Shown here piece by piece: positions 55,084 to 63,399 of a DNA stretch of 64,000 bases. Under the pieces are notes generated by a model, which had not been told where the DNA came from, did not search any database, and saw nothing but the letters and a program-made list of their open reading frames with translations. Both the position numbers and the translations under genes were made by a program. Each line of letters begins with the position of its first letter. The stretch's first letter is position 1. The stretch comes from Helicobacter muridarum (GTDB taxonomy: Bacteria; Campylobacterota; Campylobacteria; Campylobacterales; Helicobacteraceae), in NCBI RefSeq assembly GCF_000765805.2, contig NZ_JRPD02000002.1, positions 62,001 to 126,000 on the forward strand, in the 5' to 3' direction.

Positions 55084-56409
55084 ATGTTGAATGATTTCGC
55101 AAGTATTAGCCATTGTGGGAAAAATAGTTTAGATGAGATTCCAAATATCTATGATTATATGGTTTTAAAAGAGCAAGAATATACTTACTTTGAGCCAGAA
55201 AGAGCTAGAGAAATTTTCTTTTTGCTAAAACCACATTTACACTTGAAATCATTTAATATTCACATTATAGGCACAAATGGCAAAGGCAGCACAGGTAGGT
55301 TTTTGGCACAAAGTTTATTTGAATCGGGCTACAAAATATTACATTTTACTTCCCCCCACTTATTGGACTTTTCAGAGAGATTCTATATTGACGATCATGT
55401 TGTAGACTGCGATAAATTGCAAAAGGCACATTTATTTTTACAGCAATTTGATTTTATTAACAGGGCTAGTTATTTTGAATATGCAACATTCCTAGCTTTT
55501 GTGTTGGGAGAGGATAGCGATTTTCTCATTATGGAAGCTGGAGTTGGCGGAGAGCACGATAGCACTTCTGTGCTAGATTATGACGTTACAATTTTTACGC
55601 GCATAGGAATTGATCATAAAGATCTATTGGGAAATGATTTACAAAGCATTGCAATAACTAAGCTTCGCGCAGCGCAAGGCAGAATTTTTGTGCATTTTCA
55701 AGATAACGATGTGCTTAATATATTTTCCAATCTTGGATCAGTTGTTGCTAGTGGATATTATGCTAATAATAAGCTTGGCGATATTTCTTATCTAAGACCT
55801 AGCGATATGCAACATGAATTAGTGCGATTATCTAGCAATAAGAATGATTTGCCTATGTTTTTGCAGGAAAATTTAGCTTTAGTAAGTCTTGTGGTTGAAT
55901 ATATTAATATAAATGTCAAGAAAGTAAATCTTACCAATTCGCCCCTTAAATTACGGGCTAGGTGTGAGATATTTAACCCACAAATAATGTTAGATGTAGG
56001 ACATAATGAGATGGCTGCACAAGCTGCACTAAATGAAATGTTAAGGTTTAGTAATGGAGAAAAATTTATCTTAATCTATAACAGTTACAAGGGTAAAGAA
56101 GTTTCAAAAATTTTAGAAATATTTCAACATTACGTGGAGAAGATTGTGATTTTTGCAGTGGAACATCAAAGAATTTTACCTCAAGAGTCAATTATAAAAG
56201 ATATTGATAGACTGGGGATTGGCTATGAGGTTTTTAGCATTTATGAACAAAATTTATTACATTTTAGCAAATGTCTGGTAGAATCAATGACTAGTTTTTT
56301 TAATTCAGATAAAAAATATCTGGTCTTTGGAAGTTTTTCATTGGTTGAGAGTTTTTTACTTTGGTATCAAAACCGTGAGGGGTATAAGGTAAATGGCTCA
56401 AAAAAATAG
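55084..56409 (+). CDS. folC: Folylpolyglutamate synthase / dihydrofolate synthase
   Basis: Mur-ligase-like enzyme adding glutamate to dihydropteroate and folates. The P-loop is IIGTNGKGSTGRF; TSPHLLDFSERFYID and MEAGVGGEHDSTSVLD are the next signatures, and LDVGHNEMAAQ is the C-terminal domain motif. I choose ATG 55084, 6-7 bases after AAGGA, over the upstream TTG 55069, giving 441 residues. Its 3' end overlaps the M23 peptidase gene by 17 bases, so the two are co-transcribed. Confidence 0.93.
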   Translation: MLNDFASISHCGKNSLDEIPNIYDYMVLKEQEYTYFEPERAREIFFLLKPHLHLKSFNIHIIGTNGKGSTGRFLAQSLFESGYKILHFTSPHLLDFSERFYIDDHVVDCDKLQKAHLFLQQFDFINRASYFEYATFLAFVLGEDSDFLIMEAGVGGEHDSTSVLDYDVTIFTRIGIDHKDLLGNDLQSIAITKLRAAQGRIFVHFQDNDVLNIFSNLGSVVASGYYANNKLGDISYLRPSDMQHELVRLSSNKNDLPMFLQENLALVSLVVEYININVKKVNLTNSPLKLRARCEIFNPQIMLDVGHNEMAAQAALNEMLRFSNGEKFILIYNSYKGKEVSKILEIFQHYVEKIVIFAVEHQRILPQESIIKDIDRLGIGYEVFSIYEQNLLHFSKCLVESMTSFFNSDKKYLVFGSFSLVESFLLWYQNREGYKVNGSKK

Positions 56410-58060
56410 ATTTTTGATGTTTATTCTCAATAAAACTATTTTGAAGCCATTTATTGTTACAAAGATTGTAAAAAAAGTAGTTGTGTATGGTATTTCAGGA
56501 TTGTTTTGTGTTGTAATTGGAGGATACTTTGTTATGGCAATGATTGTAAAGAAAGATACTTCCAATAATACCAAATATATAGCCAATATAAAAAACGAAT
56601 CCCAATACTTCCCTATATCAAGAATCAATGATGGAGACTTGTATAATTGGTGTATCAAAGACGATAATGATAAGATAAGTTATGATGATTTTTATTTAGA
56701 CAGGCTAACCAATGTTCAAAGGTCCATGATATTTCAATTTATTCCAAATGGCAATCCACTAGATTTATTTGAGATGAAGCAAAGAGCCAAGCGCAGATTA
56801 TATGATTCAAATCCTGTAAAGGATATATTAAATTCTGGATATGATTACTATACGCCTAAGAGTGAACCTGTTTTGGCTACTGCTGCTGGTGTTGTAGAGT
56901 TTATTCATGACGGTAATCAAAAATATGGCTATAAGAATCTTGTGCGAATTGCACATGCACATGGATTTAGCACTATATATATGAATCTAGATAAAGTGAA
57001 AGTAAGAAAAGGAGATTTTGTTAGCAAGGGGGATGTATTAGGGCTTAGTGTAGCTAGTCCGGGTAAGAATCATATAAGCCTATATTATGAGGTAAGGTTT
57101 TTAAATGATGATATAGATACCTCTTTGTTTGTTAATTGGGATAAACAGAGCTTTTCATCTATATTTGAACTGAATCAAAGTTCTGATATAGATATAAAGA
57201 GTTTGATTTGGGCGTTGAATGATATTATAGTGTTAAATGAAGAATATATGGATGTGCGCAAATATAACGAATGGCTTAAAATGGCAGTGCAAGCCAAAAA
57301 CGAAGAATTTGCTTTGGTGGGTGCTAGATTTAATAATATTAATAATGGCTTTATTAGAGATGGTGAATACAATATGACTATAATACCACAAAATGTTTTT
57401 AATGATTCCTGTAGACTTATGTATGATGATAGACTAGTAAATAATGTAGATTATTTTATAATAAATAAGTTTTATGCTACTTCTATGGCTACTGCGCAAA
57501 AGCATTTTATAATGAATTTTATACCTAATGGACGTCCATTGCAAATACCTCTTCGTTTATCTGCTCCATATGGCAAGAGGCATCATCCTATATTGCATAT
57601 TTACCGTATGCACGCTGGAGTAGATATAATAGCACCTATGAATACTCCAGTATATGCCACTGCGGATGGAATAGTAGATTTAGCTAAAAGTGTTGATAAT
57701 GGTGGATATGGTAAGCTTGTGAAAATATCCCACTCGTTTGGCTTTCATACCCGTTATGCGCATCTAAATGATGTAAAAGTTAAAAGAGGGGAGTTTGTCA
57801 AAAAAGGTCAGCTTATCGCTCTTACTGGATCTACTGGAACCAGCACGGGACCGCATTTACATTATGAAGTTAGATTCTTAGGGCAACCAATTGATCCTAT
57901 GAATTTCGTTTCTTGGGATATGCAAAATTTTAATCTAATTTTTGATAAAGAAAGGAGAGTACCATGGCATTCTTTGCTGGAGTTAATAAACAGTCTAATG
58001 GGGATGAGGCAGATGTCGCAACAGTTATCGCATCCAACACTAAGTTTAAGGGTGAAATAA
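56393..58060 (+). CDS. M23 peptidoglycan endopeptidase with two LytM modules, Csd1-like
   Basis: A 555-residue envelope hydrolase, anchored by one span (about residues 29-51), that should trim peptidoglycan crosslinks and set cell shape. The C-terminal module (about 373-519) has zinc ligands H407, D411 and H490 and catalytic H457 and H488. A first module (about 113-260) aligns with it throughout (FIPNGNPL/FIPNGRPL, YYEVRFL/HYEVRFL) but has N147, N198, S229 and Y231 instead of the four histidines; only the aspartate (D151) remains. H. pylori splits this into inactive-type Csd2 and active Csd1. The gene overlaps ccmA by 97 bases, as csd1 does in H. pylori. Confidence 0.88.
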   Translation: MAQKNRFLMFILNKTILKPFIVTKIVKKVVVYGISGLFCVVIGGYFVMAMIVKKDTSNNTKYIANIKNESQYFPISRINDGDLYNWCIKDDNDKISYDDFYLDRLTNVQRSMIFQFIPNGNPLDLFEMKQRAKRRLYDSNPVKDILNSGYDYYTPKSEPVLATAAGVVEFIHDGNQKYGYKNLVRIAHAHGFSTIYMNLDKVKVRKGDFVSKGDVLGLSVASPGKNHISLYYEVRFLNDDIDTSLFVNWDKQSFSSIFELNQSSDIDIKSLIWALNDIIVLNEEYMDVRKYNEWLKMAVQAKNEEFALVGARFNNINNGFIRDGEYNMTIIPQNVFNDSCRLMYDDRLVNNVDYFIINKFYATSMATAQKHFIMNFIPNGRPLQIPLRLSAPYGKRHHPILHIYRMHAGVDIIAPMNTPVYATADGIVDLAKSVDNGGYGKLVKISHSFGFHTRYAHLNDVKVKRGEFVKKGQLIALTGSTGTSTGPHLHYEVRFLGQPIDPMNFVSWDMQNFNLIFDKERRVPWHSLLELINSLMGMRQMSQQLSHPTLSLRVK

Positions 58061-58392
58061 ATACTGATTATCATCTAACAATAGATGGTGAATTTGAAGG
58101 GACTATACGTTCTAAAAATACAGTTATGATTGGGAAAACTGGTGTAATAATAGGTGATATTTTTGCTCAAAAAGTCATTGTAAGCGGAAAGGTAGTTAGC
58201 AATGTTGAAGCAGAGATTGTGGAAATTATGCCCGGTGGCAGATTAGAAGGAATGATTACTGTTGACGAGCTTGTTGTTGAGAGAAAGGGTATATTTTTAG
58301 GTCAATCAAGAAATGCCCAAAAAGACGATATTAAGCTCCTAAGTGGTGCAGCCAAGATAGAACCAACGAAATTGAAAACTAAGGATCTATAG
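57964..58392 (+). CDS. ccmA: Bactofilin CcmA
   Basis: Bactofilin that polymerises on the membrane and organises shape-determining peptidoglycan enzymes; needed for helical shape in H. pylori. The 142-residue protein is a right-handed beta-helix (TDYHLTIDGEFEGTIRSKNT, VIIGDIFAQKVIVSGKV) with disordered tails. AAAGGAGAG precedes the ATG. It begins inside the last 97 bases of the M23 gene in another frame, an arrangement also found for csd1-ccmA. Confidence 0.95.
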   Translation: MAFFAGVNKQSNGDEADVATVIASNTKFKGEINTDYHLTIDGEFEGTIRSKNTVMIGKTGVIIGDIFAQKVIVSGKVVSNVEAEIVEIMPGGRLEGMITVDELVVERKGIFLGQSRNAQKDDIKLLSGAAKIEPTKLKTKDL

Positions 58393-58442
58393 AAAATACC
58401 TAATGCATTGTTTTTATAATTCACTGAATCTAGGGGAAATAG

Positions 58443-59582
58443 ATGTTGTCTTTATTAAATCAAAGCATAGTCCTACGTTATTTTGGATACTTGCTTGCTT
58501 TTTTTTGTGTTATCTTATCTGCATGTTCCAAAGAAGAAAATCAGCAAAGTAAGCCCACAGCAGTACCTGTTAATACCTATGTAATTCATTCAGGCGATAT
58601 TATGTTGGACTTTGAGTATCCAGCCAAACTAAAAAGCCTTCAAAGTGCAGATATTTATGCTAGAGTAGAAGGAATTTTGTTAGAGCAAAATTTCAAAGAG
58701 GGAGATATAGTCGAGAAGGGGACTAGGCTTTTTAAGATAGATTCTACACGGTATTCTGCAAAAGTAAATATGGCTAAAGCCCAGTATGAATCAGCTGTTG
58801 CAAATCTTAATAAGGCCACTAAAGATTGGACTAGAATAGACAAGCTCTACAAGCAGGGAGTAGTAACTGTTGATCAACATGACGACAGCCTATATAATTA
58901 TCAGGCTGCTCAAGCTAGCGTTGCCAATGCAAAATCTTCCTTAGATGATGCATTGATTGATCTGGGGTATACGGATGTGGTAGCAAGTATTAGCGGTAGG
59001 ATTGGAATGAGGGGTTACGATATAGGCAACCTTGTAGGTAGGAGCGGTAGTAACAATGTTCTTGCAACTATTACTCAACTAAATCCTATTTATATTGAAT
59101 TCTCTATTCCTAGTAATGATTTTTATTATATGCGTGGGTTACAAAAAGAAAATATTTTGGCGGATTTGATTTGGGGCAATGGTGTTGTGTATGATAAAAA
59201 GGGCAGGGTGGATTTTATAGATAGTGTTCTTGATTCTCAAACTTCTTCGATCAAGGCTAGGGCTATTATTGATAATGATGAATACAATCTCTTACCAAAT
59301 CAATTCGTGAGAGTTAGGCTAGAGGGGTTTGAGACAAAAGATTCCATAGCTATTCCTCAAAATACTATTATGCAGGATAAAGATGGTAGCTATGTATATC
59401 TCTTAAAAGATGGCAAAGCTAGCATGGCTAGAATTACGCTTGGAAAAACACTAAAGAACAATGAGATTCTAATTACAGATGGGTTAAAAGAAGGCGATGT
59501 GCTTATTACTACTAATTTAAAGAAAATACAAGTTGGAGGCGAAGTGTCAATAAGCTCTTCTAATGCCAATGATAAATCATAA
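58443..59582 (+). CDS. RND efflux periplasmic adaptor (membrane fusion lipoprotein)
   Basis: A 379-residue AcrA/CmeA-type adaptor. The signal peptide ends with lipobox LSAC (Cys about residue 28). A barrel-sandwich half (SLQSADIYARVEGILLEQNFKEGDIVEKGTRLFKI), a coiled-coil hairpin (about 100-160), the second half (SGRIGMRGYDIGNLVG) and the beta-barrel (YLLKDGKASMARITLGKT) follow in order. It should link an inner-membrane RND pump to a TolC-type channel. No pump or channel gene is adjacent: the next genes are metN and pldA on the other strand. It starts 50 bases after ccmA. Confidence 0.92.
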   Translation: MLSLLNQSIVLRYFGYLLAFFCVILSACSKEENQQSKPTAVPVNTYVIHSGDIMLDFEYPAKLKSLQSADIYARVEGILLEQNFKEGDIVEKGTRLFKIDSTRYSAKVNMAKAQYESAVANLNKATKDWTRIDKLYKQGVVTVDQHDDSLYNYQAAQASVANAKSSLDDALIDLGYTDVVASISGRIGMRGYDIGNLVGRSGSNNVLATITQLNPIYIEFSIPSNDFYYMRGLQKENILADLIWGNGVVYDKKGRVDFIDSVLDSQTSSIKARAIIDNDEYNLLPNQFVRVRLEGFETKDSIAIPQNTIMQDKDGSYVYLLKDGKASMARITLGKTLKNNEILITDGLKEGDVLITTNLKKIQVGGEVSISSSNANDKS

Positions 59583-59631
59583 TAGTAGCAACGGGTATTA
59601 TTATGTATATCTTCTATATATTGATTGCTTT

Positions 59632-60630
59632 TTAAACTATCTCAACAATTAATTGTTTTTGCATGAGATACTTTATTGCTTCTTCTTTGTTTGCTTCATG
59701 CTTGTTTAGGGCGATAAACAAATGTCCTACCTCAGTGTCTGGCAGTGTGCTTATATTTCCAGCCAATATATTCATTTTTATTTTAAATTTACTTATTACT
59801 TCTGATATTAGAGGCTCGTGAATATGTTTGCCTACAAAAGAAATTTTGTAAATTTCTTCATCATTATTCCTATTTTGAGTAAGCGTTTCTTCTAGCGGCA
59901 CTACTGGCAAGAATGATAATAGCTCTCTTGTTACTACATGTTTTGGAGAGGCAAATATATTCACTACATCACCTTCCTCAACAATCTCTCCATTGCTCAT
60001 TACATACATCTTGTTGCATATTTGACGCACAACTTCAATTTGATGTGTAATAAATACAATTGTTAGTCCAAGTTTTTGGTGAATGTTTGCTAGCAATTCT
60101 AGTATTGATCTTGTTGTTTTTGTATCTAGAGCACTTGTTGCTTCATCGCATAAAAGGATTTTAGGATAATTTGCCAATGCCCTAGCTATTGCTACTCTTT
60201 GCTTTTGCCCCCCACTTAACTGCTCAGGATAGAATTTAGCCTTATCGCCTAATCCTACTAGCTCTAATAATTCTTCTACTCTTGTTGCAATATTTTGTTT
60301 CTTCCATCCTGCTATTTCTAACGCAAAAGATATATTGCCAAATACATTACGAGATGATAGTAGATTAAAATTTTGAAATATCATGCCAATATTTTGTCTA
60401 GTTTTTTGTAATTCATATTCTCCAAGTGTTGTAATGTCTATATTATCTACATATATGTTGCCTCTGCTAGGTGATTCTAAACTATTTATAAGTCGGATTA
60501 GAGTTGATTTGCCTGCTCCTGAGTATCCTATTATTCCAGCAATATCTCCTTTAGACACAGATAAGTTAAGGGATTTAATTGCAGAAAATCCGTTAGGATA
60601 AATTTTTACAACATCTTTAAATCGTATCAT
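59632..60630 (-). CDS. metN: Methionine ABC transporter ATP-binding protein
   Basis: ATPase of a D-/L-methionine importer. Walker A is IGYSGAGKSTLI, signature LSGGQKQRVAIARAL, Walker B ILLCDEATSALD, and H-loop FITHQ. The C-terminal NIL domain (about residues 255-332) is the regulatory methionine-binding domain specific to MetN. At 332 residues it is normal. The permease metI and binding protein metQ are absent on both sides, so it is an orphan in this window. It starts 64 bases after the pldA stop. Confidence 0.93.
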   Translation of the reverse strand: MIRFKDVVKIYPNGFSAIKSLNLSVSKGDIAGIIGYSGAGKSTLIRLINSLESPSRGNIYVDNIDITTLGEYELQKTRQNIGMIFQNFNLLSSRNVFGNISFALEIAGWKKQNIATRVEELLELVGLGDKAKFYPEQLSGGQKQRVAIARALANYPKILLCDEATSALDTKTTRSILELLANIHQKLGLTIVFITHQIEVVRQICNKMYVMSNGEIVEEGDVVNIFASPKHVVTRELLSFLPVVPLEETLTQNRNNDEEIYKISFVGKHIHEPLISEVISKFKIKMNILAGNISTLPDTEVGHLFIALNKHEANKEEAIKYLMQKQLIVEIV

Positions 60631-60694
60631 CTAATTTCTTTCATAAATACTTATTGCTATTATTCTTGTGATATTGCATTGGATTGCTGTAACC

Positions 60695-61621
60695 TCAGTA
60701 TATTGAGCTTCGTAACCCTATACCAAGCCTATGAGATATTATATTGTATTCAAAAAGGTTATCTCCATATCCATAGAAATATTGTCCATATATGGATATA
60801 AATTTATTTAATCTAAATGCATACCCTAAGCGAATTGATCCATGATATTTAGCGTAATTTGAGAATATAGGGTTTATATGTATTTCAGCAAAGTGTCTGT
60901 CATATTTGTAGTAAATCCTTAGGTTTCCATATCCCATGAATTTTGCCAAATCAGGATTATCTCTCCTATAACTTATGTATGGCCAAAGACTAATTTGAGC
61001 ACCAAAGACGTGGGATTTCCATGGATATTCTAATATTGTTTCAAATATAATTCTATTTCCAGCACTCCTAGAGCGACAATCTCTAGGAGTTGGATCATCT
61101 AAATCGTTTCTTATGCACTCTTCTCCGCCAATACCATTGCTATAATGTGTTAAGCCAAGCCTTAACTCCTTTAATGTTATTCCTAGAAAATTCCAATTTC
61201 CCGGGTAAGAATAAAATATACTTGGTTTATAGTCTGTATCTCTAACAGGGTTTGAAAGGCGACGATTAAATTGTTGGAAAAACATAGTTTGAGTATGAGC
61301 GAAAAATAATGTTCCTTTAGTCCAAAATGCTCCTCTCCAAATTGGCAGTTTTATACTTAATTGAAATTTAAGTTCACCAGGTATATTACCTCCATATATT
61401 CCATGTGGTTGGAAACTGTAATAATATATCATATATGTGCCCTCATGTTCCAAGAGCTTCAAATAGTTTTCATATGATTTTTCTGCCTCTGCTACGCGTT
61501 TGGAAGCTTCGATTTTATCGAATAGAGAACTTGCATATATAACTCCAACTTGCAAATTAAATGTTAAAAATATGAGTATAGCTGCTCTTAGCGGTTTGTA
61601 ATACAAATATTTGTTTAGCAT
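60695..61621 (-). CDS. pldA: Outer-membrane phospholipase A
   Basis: Dimeric 12-stranded outer-membrane phospholipase that releases lysophospholipids; in H. pylori it is linked to acid survival and haemolysis. The catalytic His and Ser are in GLTHYSNGIGGEE, and the catalytic Asn in SRSAGNRIIFE, as in E. coli H142/S144/N156. PGNWNFLG and the C-terminal strands ending GLRSSIY (aromatic terminus) fit. The signal peptide is about residues 1-30. ATG 61621 is used; TTG 61627 has better Shine-Dalgarno spacing and could be the real start. It diverges from ccoN. Confidence 0.92.
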   Translation of the reverse strand: MLNKYLYYKPLRAAILIFLTFNLQVGVIYASSLFDKIEASKRVAEAEKSYENYLKLLEHEGTYMIYYYSFQPHGIYGGNIPGELKFQLSIKLPIWRGAFWTKGTLFFAHTQTMFFQQFNRRLSNPVRDTDYKPSIFYSYPGNWNFLGITLKELRLGLTHYSNGIGGEECIRNDLDDPTPRDCRSRSAGNRIIFETILEYPWKSHVFGAQISLWPYISYRRDNPDLAKFMGYGNLRIYYKYDRHFAEIHINPIFSNYAKYHGSIRLGYAFRLNKFISIYGQYFYGYGDNLFEYNIISHRLGIGLRSSIY

Positions 61622-61926
61622 TATCAAAATTAGCCCTAAGTTTTAGATTTATTTAATGAATGTAGATTTTACTAAAATTTATTTTACATAATTTAAAAAT
61701 ATTATTTAGTGTCATATTTTATTAATTTATGATTAACTTAAAGTTTTGGTCTTTTTTGCATATTATAGTACTTAATTAAAAAGCTGTTAGTTTGTATATT
61801 TTGCGGATACTTTCTTTATGATATTTGATATTGATTTGGTAATTTTGCTGTTTTTAAGTTATAACTAATAAATCAAATACTACAATTTAATACTGTTTAG
61901 ATTATGTTTTACATAAAGGGGGGAGT

Positions 61927-63390
61927 ATGCAAGATGGCATTAAGCAATATGACTATTTGCTTGCAAAACTATTTTTATTTGTGTGTATAGCCACAGGTTT
62001 TGTAGGTATGATGATAGGCGTTGTATTGGCGTTTCAATTGGCGGACCCAGATTTGAATTACATTGCTGGAGAGTATTCTATATTTGGTAGACTACGTCCT
62101 TTGCATACTAATGTAATTATTTATGGTTTTACTCTTAGCGGCATATGGGCTGGTTGGTATTATTTTGGGCAGAGAGTGCTTAAGATTACTTATCATGAGC
62201 ATCCATTTTTAAGATTAGTAGGTTTATTGCACTTTCTGGTATATTTGATAGTTTTGGTTTTGGCTTTATATACTCTTTTTAATGGAATTACTCGTTCTAA
62301 GGAATATGCGGAGTTGCCTTGGATAGTGAATCTACTTGTAGTTCTTACTTGGGTGTTGTGGGGAACAAGCTTATTTGGTTCAATGGCTGTGCGCAAAGAA
62401 AAAGTCATATATATTTCTCTGTGGTATTTTATTGCTACATTTACTGCTATTTCCGTATTGTATATATTTAATCATTTGTCAGTTCCTACAAAATTAGTTA
62501 CAGGTTTTGGTAGCATTTGGTATAGTATATCTATGTATGCTGGAACTAATGATGCTTTGATACAATGGTGGTGGGGGCATAATGCTGTTGCTTTTGTTTT
62601 TACATCAGGTATTATTGGGTTGATATATTATTTTCTTCCTAAAGAGTCAGGACAACCTGTATTTTCTTATAAGCTCACCCTATTTTCTTTTTGGAGTCTT
62701 ATGTTTGTTTATATTTGGGCTGGTGGACATCACTTAATATATTCTACAGTTCCTGATTGGGTTCAAAGCCTAGGCTCTGTATTCTCTGTTGTTCTTATTT
62801 TGCCTTCATGGGGTACAGCTATAAATATGTTATTAACCATGAGAGGACAATGGCATCTTTTAAAAGAATCTCCACTAATTAAGTTTTTAGTACTTGCTTC
62901 TACTTGGTATATGCTGGCTACTTTAGAGGGGCCAATACAGTCTATTAAATCTGTAAATGCTTTAGCGCATTTTACAGATTGGATAATTGGACATGTGCAT
63001 GATGCGGCACTAGGTTGGGTTGCTTTTACCATTATTGCTGGTGTATATCACATGACGCCTAGGTTATTTGGCAGGGAGATATATTCCAAGAAATTGATTG
63101 AAGTTCAATTCTGGATTATGACAATAGGGATTGTCTTCTATTTCTCTAGCATGTGGACAGCAGGTATAGTCCAAGGAATGATGTGGAGAGATATTACAGA
63201 GCTTGGGCAATTAAAGTATTCCTTTGTTGATACTGTTATAAGATTAAAGCCATTCTTTATATTGAGGGGAATAGGCGGGCTGTTGTACCTAGTTGGTTTT
63301 GCTATGTTTATTTATAATATAATCATGTCTATTGTTGCGGCTAAGGAGATTCAGCGAGAACCACAATATGCTACTCCTATGGCATCTTAA
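61927..63390 (+). CDS. ccoN: cbb3-type cytochrome c oxidase subunit I
   Basis: Catalytic haem b/b3-CuB subunit of the high-affinity oxidase used in microaerobic respiration. Twelve hydrophobic spans are visible. Haem and copper ligands are in RPLHTNVIIYGF, WWWGHNAVAFVF, AGGHHLIYSTVPDW and DWIIGHVHDAALGW. At 487 residues it is normal. A strong GGGGGGAG sequence lies before the start codon. ccoO follows with GGAGG directly after the stop. Confidence 0.97.
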   Translation: MQDGIKQYDYLLAKLFLFVCIATGFVGMMIGVVLAFQLADPDLNYIAGEYSIFGRLRPLHTNVIIYGFTLSGIWAGWYYFGQRVLKITYHEHPFLRLVGLLHFLVYLIVLVLALYTLFNGITRSKEYAELPWIVNLLVVLTWVLWGTSLFGSMAVRKEKVIYISLWYFIATFTAISVLYIFNHLSVPTKLVTGFGSIWYSISMYAGTNDALIQWWWGHNAVAFVFTSGIIGLIYYFLPKESGQPVFSYKLTLFSFWSLMFVYIWAGGHHLIYSTVPDWVQSLGSVFSVVLILPSWGTAINMLLTMRGQWHLLKESPLIKFLVLASTWYMLATLEGPIQSIKSVNALAHFTDWIIGHVHDAALGWVAFTIIAGVYHMTPRLFGREIYSKKLIEVQFWIMTIGIVFYFSSMWTAGIVQGMMWRDITELGQLKYSFVDTVIRLKPFFILRGIGGLLYLVGFAMFIYNIIMSIVAAKEIQREPQYATPMAS

Positions 63391-63399
63391 GGAGGTCGA

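Noticed and set aside
55354-55359. C6 run in folC and a similar C6 in metN
   Set aside because: Too short to expect frequent slippage and both are in conserved housekeeping codons.
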